From NCBI GenBank assembly GCA_903825285.1, contig CAIJZY010000006.1, forward strand, positions 1-64,000: DNA of 64,000 nt, given 5' to 3'. Position 1 is the first letter of the stretch; each line of letters begins with the position of its first letter. A program made the position numbers and the translations under genes. The notes under the pieces are model-generated. The model ran no database searches and was not told where the DNA came from. It saw nothing but the letters and a program-made list of their open reading frames with translations. Source of the stretch: an uncultured Opitutia bacterium. Lineage in GTDB: Bacteria > Verrucomicrobiota > Verrucomicrobiia > Opitutales > Opitutaceae. This document shows, piece after piece, positions 19,297 to 28,077 of the stretch.

Positions 19297-19614
19297 ATGA
19301 TCACCCTCACGACCCGCGCCGCCGAGCGCGTCCGCACCCTGCAGACGGAGGCGGCCGCGCCCGCGAAGCGCCTGCGGGTGTTCGTCGAGTCCGGCGGTTG
19401 CTCGGGCTTCCAGTACGGGATGTCGTTCGACGAGCGCAAGGAGGGCGACACCGAGCTCGTGAGCGAGGGCGTGCAGTTCTACGTCGACCCGACGAGCCTC
19501 GCCTACCTGAAGGGCTCGAACATCGATTTCGACGACGGACTCCACGGCAAGGGTTTCGAGATCCGCAATCCGAACGCCCAGAGCACCTGCGGCTGCGGCA
19601 AGTCCTTCAACTAG
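19297..19614 (+). CDS. erpA: iron-sulfur cluster insertion protein, ErpA/IscA type
   Basis: A 105-residue A-type carrier that hands Fe-S clusters to apo-proteins. The three conserved cysteines are present: C35 (ESGGCSGFQYG) and C98/C100 (STCGCGKSF). The sequence is closest to ErpA, but IscA and SufA share the motifs. There is no isc or suf operon beside it. Divergent from the kinase gene across 113 bases and convergent with ubiE with 15 bases between stops. Confidence 0.85.
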   Translation: MITLTTRAAERVRTLQTEAAAPAKRLRVFVESGGCSGFQYGMSFDERKEGDTELVSEGVQFYVDPTSLAYLKGSNIDFDDGLHGKGFEIRNPNAQSTCGCGKSFN

Positions 19615-19629
19615 GACCCGCGCCGGCGA

Positions 19630-20331
19630 TCAGCGCGTGGCCACGTGCAGCGCCACGGTCCCGAACGTCAATCCGCTCGCCGCGACCTGCGTAAAGCCCG
19701 CCGCGCGGATTTCCCCGGCCAGCGCCGCGCGATCGGGGAACTGCTCGATGGTCTCGTTGAGGTAGACATACGCCGCCCGGTCGCCCGTGACGAGGCCGGC
19801 GATCCGCGGCAATACCCGCCTCAGGTAGAAAAAATAGAACGGCCGCACCCACCGCTGGGGCTGCGAGAACTCGAGCACGTAAAGCCGGCCGCCGGGCCGC
19901 AGCACGCGGCGCATCTCCGTGAGCGAGCGATGGCGGTCAGCCATGTTACGCAGCCCAAACGAGATCGTCACCGCGTCGTAGCTTGAATCCGGCAACGGCA
20001 GGGCCAGCCCGTCGCCCTGCAGAAAGGTGAGTCGCGCCTGTTGCGGGGCCGGCCGCAGGGCCTTCTTTTGCTCCGCCTGGTCGAGCATCGGCTGGCAAAA
20101 ATCCATGCCCACGATGCGGGTTTTTGGGTCCAAACTCTCGCATAATGCGAAGGCCACATCGCCGCTGCCGGTGGCCAGATCCAGCACGTCAATTGGTGAA
20201 TAACGGCGTACTGCCGCCACCAGCCGCCGCCGCCACAAGATGTCCAAGTAGAAGCTTAACAGGTGGTTGGCCAAGTCATAGCGCCAAGCGATGCGCCCGA
20301 ACATGGAATTGACTGCGGCAGGATCAGGCAT
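19630..20331 (-). CDS. ubiE: demethylmenaquinone/ubiquinone C-methyltransferase
   Basis: A 233-residue SAM methyltransferase acting on the quinone ring. Motif I is VLDLATGSGDVA, and the family patterns MFGRIAWRYDLANHLLSF at the N-terminus and ISFGLRNMADRHRSLTEMRRVLRPGG in the second half (LRNM.D) are clear. In this kind of bacterium menaquinone is the more likely substrate, so menG would be an equally good name. Divergent from the HU-family gene. Confidence 0.9.
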   Translation of the reverse strand: MPDPAAVNSMFGRIAWRYDLANHLLSFYLDILWRRRLVAAVRRYSPIDVLDLATGSGDVAFALCESLDPKTRIVGMDFCQPMLDQAEQKKALRPAPQQARLTFLQGDGLALPLPDSSYDAVTISFGLRNMADRHRSLTEMRRVLRPGGRLYVLEFSQPQRWVRPFYFFYLRRVLPRIAGLVTGDRAAYVYLNETIEQFPDRAALAGEIRAAGFTQVAASGLTFGTVALHVATR

Positions 20332-20375
20332 GGAAGAAGGCTCTTGGCAGGGAGTTAATTACCTGACCATAGGTG

Positions 20376-20405
20376 TTGACGCAATTAAAGATGTGGGAAT
20401 AGTTT
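20376..20405 (+). promoter_or_regulatory. sigma-70-like promoter of the HU-family gene
   Basis: TTGACG at 20376-20381 and TAGTTT at 20400-20405 with an 18-base spacer. It lies 45 bases upstream of the start codon, in an A/T-rich intergenic stretch that stands out from its surroundings. The -35 is strong and the -10 weak. Confidence 0.45.
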
Positions 20406-20449
20406 AGCCCTGTCTGCAAGAGGCTCTTACGAAAGAAAGGAAAATTCTC

Positions 20450-20785
20450 ATGTCCACTAACCTTACGAAAAGAGAAATCGTCCTCGAGATCTATAAGAAG
20501 ACCAGCTTCCCCCAGAAGCAGGTCGTGGAGACAGTGCAGCTCACGCTCGACATCATTCAGAAGGCCTTGGCTGACGGACGCAACGTGGAGTTGCGCAACT
20601 TCGGCGTCCTGGAAGTCCAGGTCCGCAAGGCCCGCATCGGCCGCAATCCGAACAAGCCCGAAGCCGAGGTGGTGATCCCGCAGCGCGCCGTCGTGAAGTT
20701 CAAGTCCGGCAAGATCCTGAAGCAGCAGCTCAAGAAGCTCGATCTGGCCAAGTTGCAGCCGCCGGCGCCGCCCCCGGCGACCTGA
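20450..20785 (+). CDS. HU/IHF-family DNA-binding protein
   Basis: A 111-residue histone-like protein that bends DNA. It starts MSTNLTKREIVLEIYKK and has the family arm region RNFGVLEVQVRKARIGRNPNKPE, where the conserved RNP beta-arm tip inserts in the minor groove. A C-terminal Lys-rich extension ending in PPAPPPAT goes beyond the usual 90-95 residues. The arm reads more like IHF than HU, but a single copy cannot be assigned. A clear Shine-Dalgarno (AAAGGA, 20436-20441) precedes the ATG, and promoter and terminator flank it. Confidence 0.92.
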   Translation: MSTNLTKREIVLEIYKKTSFPQKQVVETVQLTLDIIQKALADGRNVELRNFGVLEVQVRKARIGRNPNKPEAEVVIPQRAVVKFKSGKILKQQLKKLDLAKLQPPAPPPAT

Positions 20786-20809
20786 GCGCCGCGCGCATCA
20801 ACTGTTTTC

Positions 20810-20839
20810 CGGCCGGGCCCCGCCCCGGCCGTTTTTTTT
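20810..20839 (+). terminator. terminator of the HU-family gene
   Basis: GGCCGGG (20811-20817) pairs with CCCGGCC (20824-20830), then G and eight T. It is 25 bases after the stop. Confidence 0.85.
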
Positions 20840-20881
20840 GGCGCGAAAAAATAGCATCGCGCTGCCTCCCGCCGTTTTGCC

Positions 20882-22207
20882 ATGTTCGCTCCGATGGCGA
20901 CGTTCCAGTCACTTCCCGGCTTCCGTGAGTTCTATCCCGACGACCTCGCCCGGCGGAAGCACCTCTTTGACCTCTGGCGGCGCACCGCGCACACCTTCGG
21001 GTTTGCGGAGTACGACGCCCCCGTCCTCGAGCCGCTCGAGCTCTACAAGGCCAAGTCCGGGGACGAGATCGAGGCGCAGCTGTTCAGCTTCACCGACAAG
21101 GGCGGGCGCGAGGTCGCGCTGCGGCCCGAGATGACGCCCACCGTGTGCCGGCTGGTTGGCGCGAAGGCGAGCGCCCTCAAGCGCCCGATCAAGTGGTTCA
21201 GCATCGCCGAATTCTACCGCTACGAGCGGATGCAGAAGGGCCGCGGCCGGTGCTTCTTCCAGTTCAACGCCGACATCTTCGGCGAGCCCGGACCCGAGGC
21301 CGAGATCGAGCTCATCGCGATGCTCGTCCAGTGCCTCGCCGCCTTCGGGCTGACCGAGCAGGACTTCTACGTGCGGCTGAGCGACCGCAACCTCTGGTTT
21401 TATTTCCTCGAGGCGCTGGGGCTGGACGAGCCCCGGATCCGCACCGTGCTGGGCGCGGTGGACCGCTACGAGAAGTACGGCGACGAGGCCTTCAAAGGCT
21501 ACGCCGAGCAGTTCGGGCCGCTGGACGAGGGCGTGAAGGCGCGCGTGCTGAGCTTCCTGCAGATCAAGACGCTCGCCGCGCTGGAGTCCGCGGTCGCGGC
21601 GCTGGGCAGCGACAAGATCGCCGCCCGGATCGCCGACTGGAAAAAGCTCCTGGGCGGGCTCGAGGCCATGGGCCTCGGCCGTTTCATCGCGGTCGACCTG
21701 GGCGTGGTCCGCGGCCTGGCCTACTACACCGGCTTCGTGTTCGAGGCGTTCGACCGCAAGGGCGAGCTGCGCGCGCTGGCGGGCGGCGGCCGCTATGACG
21801 ACCTCGTCGCGAAGCTCGGCGGGCCGGCGCTCCCGGCGGTCGGTTTCGCCATCGGCGACATGACCTTTGCCCTGCTGCTCGAGCAACGCGGCCTGATGCC
21901 GACCTTCGTGCAGGCGCCGGATGTCTACTGCGTGATTGGCGGCGAAGCGGCCCGGCTCGCGGCCTTCGCCGACGTCCATGCGCTGCGCGCCTCCGGCCGG
22001 CGGGTGGATTACCCGATGAAGGAGGTCGCCTTCGGCAAGCAGTTCAAGCTGGCCGCCGACTCCGGTGCCAAGCTCGCCCTGATCTACGGTGACGACGAGG
22101 TCGCCAAGGGCACGGTGAAGATCCGCGACATGAAGGACCGCTCCGAACACGAGGTCCCCCGCGCCCACGTGCAGGCGGTGGTGCGCGACTTCTTTTCCGC
22201 CGGGTAA
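20882..22207 (+). CDS. hisS: histidyl-tRNA synthetase
   Basis: The 441-residue class II synthetase charges tRNA-His. Motif 1 region LPGFREFYPDD is at the start, motif 2 is AEFYRYERMQKGRGR followed by CFFQF, and the His-specific GLAYYTGFVFEA and motif 3 GGGRYDDLV are intact, followed by a C-terminal anticodon-binding domain. The presence of that domain and the RGLAYYTG motif separates it from the HisZ regulatory paralogue. Start could be the ATG at 20882 or 20894; neither has a strong ribosome site. Convergent with cdd; its terminator lies in the end of cdd. Confidence 0.93.
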   Translation: MFAPMATFQSLPGFREFYPDDLARRKHLFDLWRRTAHTFGFAEYDAPVLEPLELYKAKSGDEIEAQLFSFTDKGGREVALRPEMTPTVCRLVGAKASALKRPIKWFSIAEFYRYERMQKGRGRCFFQFNADIFGEPGPEAEIELIAMLVQCLAAFGLTEQDFYVRLSDRNLWFYFLEALGLDEPRIRTVLGAVDRYEKYGDEAFKGYAEQFGPLDEGVKARVLSFLQIKTLAALESAVAALGSDKIAARIADWKKLLGGLEAMGLGRFIAVDLGVVRGLAYYTGFVFEAFDRKGELRALAGGGRYDDLVAKLGGPALPAVGFAIGDMTFALLLEQRGLMPTFVQAPDVYCVIGGEAARLAAFADVHALRASGRRVDYPMKEVAFGKQFKLAADSGAKLALIYGDDEVAKGTVKIRDMKDRSEHEVPRAHVQAVVRDFFSAG

Positions 22208-22268
22208 CAGAGGGGTTGGGGAAACCGCAAATCTACGCTAATTCCCCCTTATCCGAACCGGGCTGACT

Positions 22269-22292
22269 GCCGGTTTAACGACCGGCTTTTTT
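22269..22292 (+). terminator. terminator of hisS inside the 3' end of cdd
   Basis: GCCGGT (22269-22274) pairs with ACCGGC (22281-22286), followed by six T. The hairpin overlaps the last codons and stop of the convergent cdd gene (stop at 22275-22277). Confidence 0.75.
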
Positions 22293-22706
22293 CCGGCGGC
22301 GGCGCAGGTCGCTCGGCCCAAAGGCGGACGGGAGGAGTTGGTCCAGGGTGGTCTCGAGGCGGCTGCTTCCCTGGCAGACGGAAATCACGAGGGCGTCGGG
22401 GCCGAATTCATTGATCACCTGCCGGCAGGCGCCACAGGGAGCGGTCGGCTGCGGGGTCGGCGTGTAGACCGCGACCGCCTTGACGACCCGCTCACCCGCG
22501 GCGGCGGCGGTGAAGATCGCGGTGCGCTCGGCGCAGTTGCAGAGACCGTAGGAGGCGTTCTCCACATTGGTGCCCGCGTAGATGCGGCCCGACCCGGTGA
22601 GAACGGCGGCGCCGACGCGGAACTTGGAATAGGGCGAGTACGACGCCTTGGCGGCGCGGCGGGCGGCGGACTCGAGCTGGCGGCGGAGCGGGGCAGGGAG
22701 CTTCAC
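22275..22706 (-). CDS. cdd: cytidine deaminase
   Basis: A 143-residue zinc enzyme deaminating cytidine and deoxycytidine for salvage. The zinc ligands and catalytic Glu are C58-A-E60 (NCAERTAIF) and C91/C94 (APCGACRQV). FRVGAAVLTGSG and NVENASYG (47-54) bind the nucleoside. It is the short homotetrameric type. The coding end overlaps the terminator of hisS, which explains the Lys/Arg-rich, likely dispensable tail. Confidence 0.93.
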   Translation of the reverse strand: MKLPAPLRRQLESAARRAAKASYSPYSKFRVGAAVLTGSGRIYAGTNVENASYGLCNCAERTAIFTAAAAGERVVKAVAVYTPTPQPTAPCGACRQVINEFGPDALVISVCQGSSRLETTLDQLLPSAFGPSDLRRRRKKAGR

Positions 22707-22773
22707 GCCCCGACTCTAGCAGAATGCACGGCGGGGCGAAGCGAAGAATGCAGGCGGGGTCGGCGACCTCGCC

Positions 22774-23964
22774 CTACAGCCCGAGCTCGCGCTTCACCTC
22801 GGCGAAGGCGTTGATCGCGAAGTCGAGGTCCTCCCGGCTGTGTGCCGCGCTGACCTGCGTGCGGATGCGCGCGGCGCCCTGCGGCACGACGGGATAGAAG
22901 AAGCCGATCACGTACACGCCCTTCTCGAGCATGCGCGCGGCGAATTTCTGCGAGAGGGCCGCGTCGCCGAGCATCACGGGAACGATCGGGTGGGTGCCGG
23001 GGCGAAGCGTCAGCCCGGCCTTGGTCAGGCCCTCGCGGAAATACCGGGTGCTGGCCTCGAGCTTGTCCCGCAGCTCCGTGGAGCGCGTGATCAGGTCGAG
23101 CGTGGTGATCGAGGCCGCCGCGATGACCGGGGCGAGCGAGTTGGAGAACAGGTAGGGCCGCGAGCGCTGCCGCAGGAGGTCGACGATCTCCTTCCGTCCG
23201 CTGACATAGCCGCCGCTGGCGCCGCCGAGGGCCTTGCCGAGCGTGCCGGTGAGGAGGTCAACCCGGCCCATCACGCCGCAGTGCTCGTGCGTGCCGCGCC
23301 CGGTCCGGCCCATGAAGCCGACCGCGTGGCTGTCGTCCACCATCACGAGCGCGCCGTACTTGTCGGCCAGGTCGCAGACCGCCTTCAGGTTGGCAATATA
23401 GCCGTCCATCGAGAACACGCCGTCGGTGGCGATCAGCTTGAAGCGGGCCTTGGCGGCGTCCGCCTCCTTCAGCTTCGCCTCGAGGTCGGCCATGTCATTG
23501 TTCTTGTAACGATACCGCTGCGCCTTGCAGAGCCGGATGCCGTCGATGATCGAGGCGTGGTTCAGCTCGTCGCTGATCACCGCGTCCTCGGCGCCGAGCA
23601 GCGTCTCGAACACGCCCCCGTTGGCGTCGAAGCACGAGCTATAGAGGATCGTGTCGTCCGTGCCGAGGAACGAGCTCAGCCGCGTCTCCAGATCCTTGTG
23701 GATCTGCTGCGTGCCGCAGATGAAGCGGACCGAGGCGAGGCCGTAGCCCCAGCGGTCGAGCGTGGCGTGCGCCGCCCGGATGATCTCCGGGTTGTCCGCC
23801 AGCCCGAGGTAGTTGTTGGCGCAGAAATTCAGGACCGGGCGGTTGCCCGCGACCGTGACATGCGCGCTCTGGGGCGTGGTGATCACGCGCTCGCGCTTGT
23901 AAAGTCCGGCGGCCTCGATCTCGGAGAGGATTTTCTGCAGGTGGGCCTGATAGGCGGGTGTCAT
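22774..23964 (-). CDS. kbl: glycine C-acetyltransferase (2-amino-3-ketobutyrate CoA ligase)
   Basis: The 396-residue PLP enzyme cleaves 2-amino-3-ketobutyrate with CoA to glycine and acetyl-CoA, the second step of threonine breakdown. The PLP Lys is K244 ([15 protein letters not shown]); [17 protein letters not shown] and DGVFSMDG are the family signatures. It lies downstream of tdh on the same strand, the usual pairing, but 112 bases apart because a word array sits between them. Confidence 0.93.
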   Translation of the reverse strand: MTPAYQAHLQKILSEIEAAGLYKRERVITTPQSAHVTVAGNRPVLNFCANNYLGLADNPEIIRAAHATLDRWGYGLASVRFICGTQQIHKDLETRLSSFLGTDDTILYSSCFDANGGVFETLLGAEDAVISDELNHASIIDGIRLCKAQRYRYKNNDMADLEAKLKEADAAKARFKLIATDGVFSMDGYIANLKAVCDLADKYGALVMVDDSHAVGFMGRTGRGTHEHCGVMGRVDLLTGTLGKALGGASGGYVSGRKEIVDLLRQRSRPYLFSNSLAPVIAAASITTLDLITRSTELRDKLEASTRYFREGLTKAGLTLRPGTHPIVPVMLGDAALSQKFAARMLEKGVYVIGFFYPVVPQGAARIRTQVSAAHSREDLDFAINAFAEVKRELGL

Positions 23965-23975
23965 GGCGTTGAGAG

Positions 23976-24059
23976 TTTTTACCGCGATGACCGCGAAGGT
24001 CGCGAAGCTTGGGCTGCGGCTGGCTGGGCTTCGCGGGCTTGGCGACCTTGGCGGTAAAA
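23976..24059. repeat. inverted nonamer-word array B between tdh and kbl
   Basis: The left arm has nine-base words in register: ACCGCGATG (23981), ACCGCGAAG (23990) and GTCGCGAAG (23999). The right arm has GCTTCGCGG (24028), GCTTGGCGA (24037) and CCTTGGCGG (24046), the inverted equivalents, and TTTTACC/GGTAAAA caps close the ends. It belongs to the same word family as the inner array at 27103-27184. Confidence 0.75.
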
Positions 24060-24076
24060 TGGATTGGGAGGGTGGC

Positions 24077-25117
24077 TCAGCTCCAGGTGAGGACGATCTT
24101 GCCGCTCTTGCCCGAGCGCATGAGGTCGAAGCCCTGCTGGAACTCCGTGAAGTGGAAGCGGTGCGTGATGACCGGCGAGATATCGAGGCCGCTCTGGATC
24201 ATCGCGGTCATCTTGTACCAGGTCTCGTACATCTCGCGGCCGTAGATGCCGCGGATCGTGAGCATGTTGAAGACGACCTTGTTCCAGTCGACCGCCGCGG
24301 CGCCGGGCATGATGCCGAGCAGGGCGATCCGGCCGCCGTGCGCCATGTTGTCGATCATGTCGTTCAGCGCCTTCGGATTGCCGGACATCTCCAGGCCGAT
24401 GTCGAAGCCCTCCTTCATGCCGATCTCGCGCTGGACGTCGGGCAGCTTCTCCTTCGTGACGTCGACGGTGCGCGTGGCACCCATCTTCATCGCGAGTTCC
24501 AGGCGGGCAGGATTCACGTCGGTGACGACAATCTTGCGCGCGCCGGCGTGCTTGGCGATCGCGACGGCCATGCAGCCAATGGGGCCGGCGCCGGTGATGA
24601 GGACATCCTCGCCCACGAGGTCGTACTGCAGGGTGGTGTGCGTGGCATTGCCGAGCGGGTCGAAGCAGGACAGCACGTCGAGCGGGATTGCCGGGTCGAC
24701 ATGGACGGCGTTGCTGGCCGGGATGCAGAGGTACTCGGCGAAGGCGCCCGGGCGGTTGACGCCGACGCCCTTGGTGTCCTTGCAGAGGTGCCGGCGGCCG
24801 GCGAGGCAGTTGCGGCAGATGCCGCAGACGATGTGACCCTCGCCGTCGACCAGGTCGCCGGGCTTGAAGCCGATCACGTTGCTGCCGACCTCCTCGATCA
24901 CGCCGACAAACTCGTGGCCCACCACCATCGGCGCCGGAATCGTCTTCTGGGCCCAGTCATCCCAGTTGTAGATGTGGACGTCCGTGCCGCAGATGGAGGT
25001 CTTCTTGATCTTGATGAGGACGTCATTGATGCCTGGCTTTGGCACCGGCACCTCGGTCAACTGGAGCCCGGGACCGGGCGTTAGCTTGGCAATGGCGCGC
25101 ATCGTGGGAGCAGGCAT
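24077..25117 (-). CDS. tdh: L-threonine 3-dehydrogenase
   Basis: The 346-residue zinc alcohol-dehydrogenase family enzyme oxidises threonine to 2-amino-3-ketobutyrate with NAD. Catalytic zinc ligands are C43 ([16 protein letters not shown]) and H68-E69 (VVGHEF). The structural zinc loop has four Cys in [19 protein letters not shown], and the Rossmann motif is GAGPIGCMA. The IYNWDDWAQ stretch is specific to Tdh. Start could also be Met6. Paired with kbl, so the operon converts threonine to glycine. Confidence 0.94.
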   Translation of the reverse strand: MPAPTMRAIAKLTPGPGLQLTEVPVPKPGINDVLIKIKKTSICGTDVHIYNWDDWAQKTIPAPMVVGHEFVGVIEEVGSNVIGFKPGDLVDGEGHIVCGICRNCLAGRRHLCKDTKGVGVNRPGAFAEYLCIPASNAVHVDPAIPLDVLSCFDPLGNATHTTLQYDLVGEDVLITGAGPIGCMAVAIAKHAGARKIVVTDVNPARLELAMKMGATRTVDVTKEKLPDVQREIGMKEGFDIGLEMSGNPKALNDMIDNMAHGGRIALLGIMPGAAAVDWNKVVFNMLTIRGIYGREMYETWYKMTAMIQSGLDISPVITHRFHFTEFQQGFDLMRSGKSGKIVLTWS

Positions 25118-25153
25118 GGGAGATAGATTTGGACCCAGTGTGGGCCTCCCGGC

Positions 25154-25642
25154 TCACTCCGCAATCAGTTCCGAGCCTTCCAGGACCAGCAGTCTTAGCT
25201 TGGTGGCGATCCCGCCGGGGCCGGAAAATCCTGTCATCTTGCCGTCGGCCCCCACGATCCGGTGGCAGGGCACGAGCAGCGGCCAGGGGTTCGCGCCGAG
25301 GGCGGAGCCGACTGCGCGGCTGGCGGCGGGCGGCTGGCCCATGGCCGCGGCGATCTCGCCGTAGCTGGCGGTCCGCCCGGGTTTCACGGCCAGCGTCGCC
25401 CGGTACACCTCGCGCGCAAACTCCGGCACGCGGACGAAATCATAGCGCAGGTCGGAGAAATCCTGCAGCTTGCCCATCAGGTGCTGGCGCACGCGGACGA
25501 TGATGGCGGCGATCTCCGCCGGCGGGTGGGCCACGTCGTCCGCCCGCGCCTCGGCGCCCGGCAGCTCGAAACCGGTCAGGCCCGACTCGTCCCACGCGAT
25601 GGCGCAGGGACCCAGCGGCGTAGGGAAGGTGGCTCTGGACAT
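25154..25642 (-). CDS. ogt: methylated-DNA--protein-cysteine methyltransferase
   Basis: A 162-residue suicide repair protein that moves the methyl of O6-methylguanine to its own Cys. The active Cys is C126 in LLVPCHRIVG, preceded by the DNA-binding helix with ASRAVGSALGANP and its Arg finger. FARGVY-like EFAREVYRATLAVKPGRTASYGEIA is typical. It lacks an Ada regulatory domain, so ogt suits better than ada. The ATG at 25642 is preferred; the ATG at 25657 would add five residues. Divergent from dgt. Confidence 0.9.
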   Translation of the reverse strand: MSRATFPTPLGPCAIAWDESGLTGFELPGAEARADDVAHPPAEIAAIIVRVRQHLMGKLQDFSDLRYDFVRVPEFAREVYRATLAVKPGRTASYGEIAAAMGQPPAASRAVGSALGANPWPLLVPCHRIVGADGKMTGFSGPGGIATKLRLLVLEGSELIAE

Positions 25643-25770
25643 GGAGGGAAAGACCATGGGATTTCCGGCATTTGTCCAGTGTTGGGGCTTTGGTGGGATT
25701 TGTCCGTTTGCCGTTTCCCTTCTCTGGGATTGCATCGCGGGCGCGTTCGCCTTCCTTCTCGGGGTTTCCC

Positions 25771-27039
25771 ATGCAGAATCGGTTCTACACGGAGTACGAC
25801 GTCGAGACCTACGGCGGCGGCCGAAAACCGGACTACCGCAGCCCGTTCCAGATCGACCGCGACCGCATCATCCATGCGCACGCCTTCCGGAAGCTGCAGT
25901 CGAAGACGCAGGTCTTCCTCTCGGGCGAGTACGACTTCTACCGCACGCGGCTCACGCACTCGATGGAGGTCGCGCAGATCGGCCGCTCGATCTGCCACTA
26001 TCTCCAGACCCGCGGGGGCGTGCTCAAGGAGGACTTCACCATCGACAGCGACCTGGTCGAGGCGATCTGTCTCTCGCACGACCTCGGGCATCCACCGTTT
26101 GGCCACTCCGGCGAGCGCACCCTGCAGGAGCTGATGCGCCCGTGGGGCGGCTTCGAGGGCAACGCGCAGACGCTGCGCCTCCTCACCGGCACGATCTACC
26201 AGAACGAGACCAGCGTGCGCGGCATGCAGCCGACCCGCGCGCTCCTCGACGGCGTGCTGAAGTACAAGAAGCTCTACCGCGAGTTCCCGCAGCAGCCGTC
26301 GAACCACTTCCTCTACGACCCGCAGGCCGCGGAGCGCGACTTCGTCTTCAGCCCCGCCCGGATCCCGCGCGAATTGCACCCGGGCGAGAAGCTCAACGCG
26401 TTCAAGAGCGTTGAGTGCCAGGTCATGGACTGGGCGGACGACGCCGCCTACTCGCTGAACGACATCGTGGACGGTGTGAAGGCCGGTTTCCTCACCCGCG
26501 AGAAGGTCGAGACCTGGGCCGCCGGCGAGCCGATCGACGCGGCGCAGCAGGTGCTGCTCGACGTGCTGTTCGACGCCATCCGCGGGGACCGCCTGGAAGG
26601 GGTGTTCTCCCAGAAAATCGGCCGTTTCATCGCCGCGTGCCGGCTGCGCGAGCGCAAGAACTTCATGTCCGCCCGGACGAACCGCTATCGCTTCGAGCTG
26701 GTCGTGGATCCCGAGGCGGAGCGCGAGGCGCTCTTTTTCAAGAAGATGGCCAACGACATCATCTTCGAGAGCCCCCAGCTCCAGCAGATCGAGCACAAGG
26801 CCCGGCGGGTCCTGTTCGACCTCTGGGATTCCTGCTGGCGGAACTACGTCGAGAAAGGGCCGCGCGTCATCAACATCCTGCCCGCGCGCGTCGGCAAGCT
26901 GATCAACGCCGAGAAGACACCGGCCGGGAAGGCCCGGCAGATCTGCGACTTCCTCGCCGGCCTGACGGACGGCATGATCGTGCACACCTACCGCCGGCTG
27001 TTCGACCCCGAGTTCGGCTCTCTTCGCGACCTCAGCTGA
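25771..27039 (+). CDS. dgt: deoxyguanosinetriphosphate triphosphohydrolase-like protein
   Basis: A 422-residue HD-domain enzyme that removes the triphosphate from dGTP or other dNTPs. Metal ligands are H63 (RTRLTHSMEVAQI) and H103-D104 (LSHDLGHPPFGHSGE), a run that names this family, with the later Asp in MDWADDAAYSLND. HAFRKLQSKTQVF near residue 35 is also characteristic. The ATG at 25771 gives the usual N-terminus; the frame is open upstream without family likeness. Convergent with the HD-domain gene downstream. Confidence 0.9.
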   Translation: MQNRFYTEYDVETYGGGRKPDYRSPFQIDRDRIIHAHAFRKLQSKTQVFLSGEYDFYRTRLTHSMEVAQIGRSICHYLQTRGGVLKEDFTIDSDLVEAICLSHDLGHPPFGHSGERTLQELMRPWGGFEGNAQTLRLLTGTIYQNETSVRGMQPTRALLDGVLKYKKLYREFPQQPSNHFLYDPQAAERDFVFSPARIPRELHPGEKLNAFKSVECQVMDWADDAAYSLNDIVDGVKAGFLTREKVETWAAGEPIDAAQQVLLDVLFDAIRGDRLEGVFSQKIGRFIAACRLRERKNFMSARTNRYRFELVVDPEAEREALFFKKMANDIIFESPQLQQIEHKARRVLFDLWDSCWRNYVEKGPRVINILPARVGKLINAEKTPAGKARQICDFLAGLTDGMIVHTYRRLFDPEFGSLRDLS

Positions 27040-27061
27040 GTCGCTATGCGGGTGGTGCGAG

Positions 27062-27232
27062 TTTCACCACGAAGGACACGAAGCGCACGAAGGCCTGACT
27101 CCGATCTTTGCGCTCGTTGCGGCCTTGGCGGTAAAACAATTCCACCCGGACCATTTTACCGCCAAGATCGCGAAGCGCGCGGAGCAAGACCAAGGCTTGG
27201 GCTTCGTGCGCTACGTGCCCTTCGTGGTGAAA
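27062..27232. repeat. nested inverted nonamer-word array C between convergent genes
   Basis: Outer arms: ACCACGAAG (27066), GACACGAAG (27075) and CGCACGAAG (27084), mirrored by CTTCGTGCG (27202), CTACGTGCC (27211) and CTTCGTGGT (27220), capped by TTTC and GAAA. Inside sits a second inverted pair: GATCTTTGC (27103), GCTCGTTGC, GGCCTTGGC and GGTAAAA, facing TTTTACC with ACCGCCAAG (27158), ATCGCGAAG (27167) and CGCGCGGAG. The inner pair uses the words of array B. Thus one element is nested in another. Confidence 0.8.
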
Positions 27233-27246
27233 TCAACCCGCCTCGC

Positions 27247-27864
27247 TCAGGAGTCGGGCGCCTGCTTGAGGTGCCCGGCGTCCACCGCCTCCTGCACCAT
27301 CCGCTCGGCGTAGCGCCAGAGCTCCGCGCAGCCGTCGGCGATGTGGCGGTTGCGGGCGAGCACGCGGTCCTGCGTGATGCCGTGGCGCGCCCATGCGGCG
27401 CCCTCCGTCCGGCAGTTCAGCAGCATCGGCTGGAAGCGGTCGACCGCCGTGGCGAAGCGCGCCTCGGGCGTCTGCTTGGCCTCAAACTCGTCCCACAGCG
27501 CGCGGAACGACCGCGCCTGGTCCTCCGGCAGCAGCCCGAAGATGCGGTCGGCCGCGCGCGCCTCGCGCTCGTGCTGGCCGGCCATGGCGGCGGTGTCGTA
27601 GGCGAAGGTGTCGCCGGCGTCGATCTCGACGAGGTCGTGCACGATGAGCATCCGGAGGACGCGCAGCACGTCGAGGCCCGGGTGGTTGGCATGCTCGGCG
27701 AGGACGATCACGCAAAGGCAGAGGTGCCAGGAGTGCTCAGCGTCGTTTTCCGCCCGGCGGCTCCGGGTGTTGATCGTCTGCCGGAAGATCTCCTTCAGCC
27801 GGTCGACCTCGTAGATGAACTCGATCTGGCGGGCGAGGCGGGCGGGGGGAGAGGGGTCGGGCAT
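27247..27864 (-). CDS. HD-domain hydrolase, YfbR/HDDC2-like
   Basis: A 205-residue single HD-domain protein. H44 (ENDAEHSWHLC), the HD pair at 76-77 (LIVHDLVEIDAGDTF) and a later Asp in ATAVDRFQ fit the metal site. The HDLVEIDAGD run is characteristic of the COG1896 group, in which YfbR is a deoxyribonucleoside 5'-monophosphatase. A nucleotidase role would fit beside dgt and cdd, but the substrate is inferred. The second ATG (27864) is chosen because it fits the family N-terminus; 27894 is possible. Confidence 0.8.
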   Translation of the reverse strand: MPDPSPPARLARQIEFIYEVDRLKEIFRQTINTRSRRAENDAEHSWHLCLCVIVLAEHANHPGLDVLRVLRMLIVHDLVEIDAGDTFAYDTAAMAGQHEREARAADRIFGLLPEDQARSFRALWDEFEAKQTPEARFATAVDRFQPMLLNCRTEGAAWARHGITQDRVLARNRHIADGCAELWRYAERMVQEAVDAGHLKQAPDS

Positions 27865-27974
27865 GCCGTCACGAAAACGGCCCGGCGGGTCCAAGGCAAT
27901 GCGCGCGTGGCCGCCGGCCTCACGAAGAAACGAGGCCAGAACGGGTTCGATGGACGCACGGAACCGGTCCGGCC

Positions 27975-28077
27975 GCCACCCCCTCCGGGTGGGGTGGTGC
28001 TGCCTTTGTCATATCTCACCTTTTCCTTGCTTGCCCGGCGCGGCGAGATTTCCCTCATGGGCATTTTGCCCCCATGA
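27975..28077 (+). promoter_or_regulatory. serA leader with hairpins and a six-codon minicistron
   Basis: Between the HD gene and serA is a CCACCCC/GGGGTGG hairpin (about 27976-27997). At 28057-28077 a six-codon reading frame (MGILPP) begins and its TGA overlaps the serA ATG by four bases. CATGGG (28056-28061) also pairs with CCCATG (28071-28076), so the minicistron start and serA start can hide each other. Function unproven. Confidence 0.35.

Noticed and set aside
22721-22759. Direct repeat of an AGAATGCA-GGCGGGG phrase before cdd
   Set aside because: Only two copies 24 bases apart without inverted arm; too little to call an element.
25643-25770. A further word array between ogt and dgt
   Set aside because: Some repeated TTTCC/GGGAT words appear but no register and no mirrored arm could be set.
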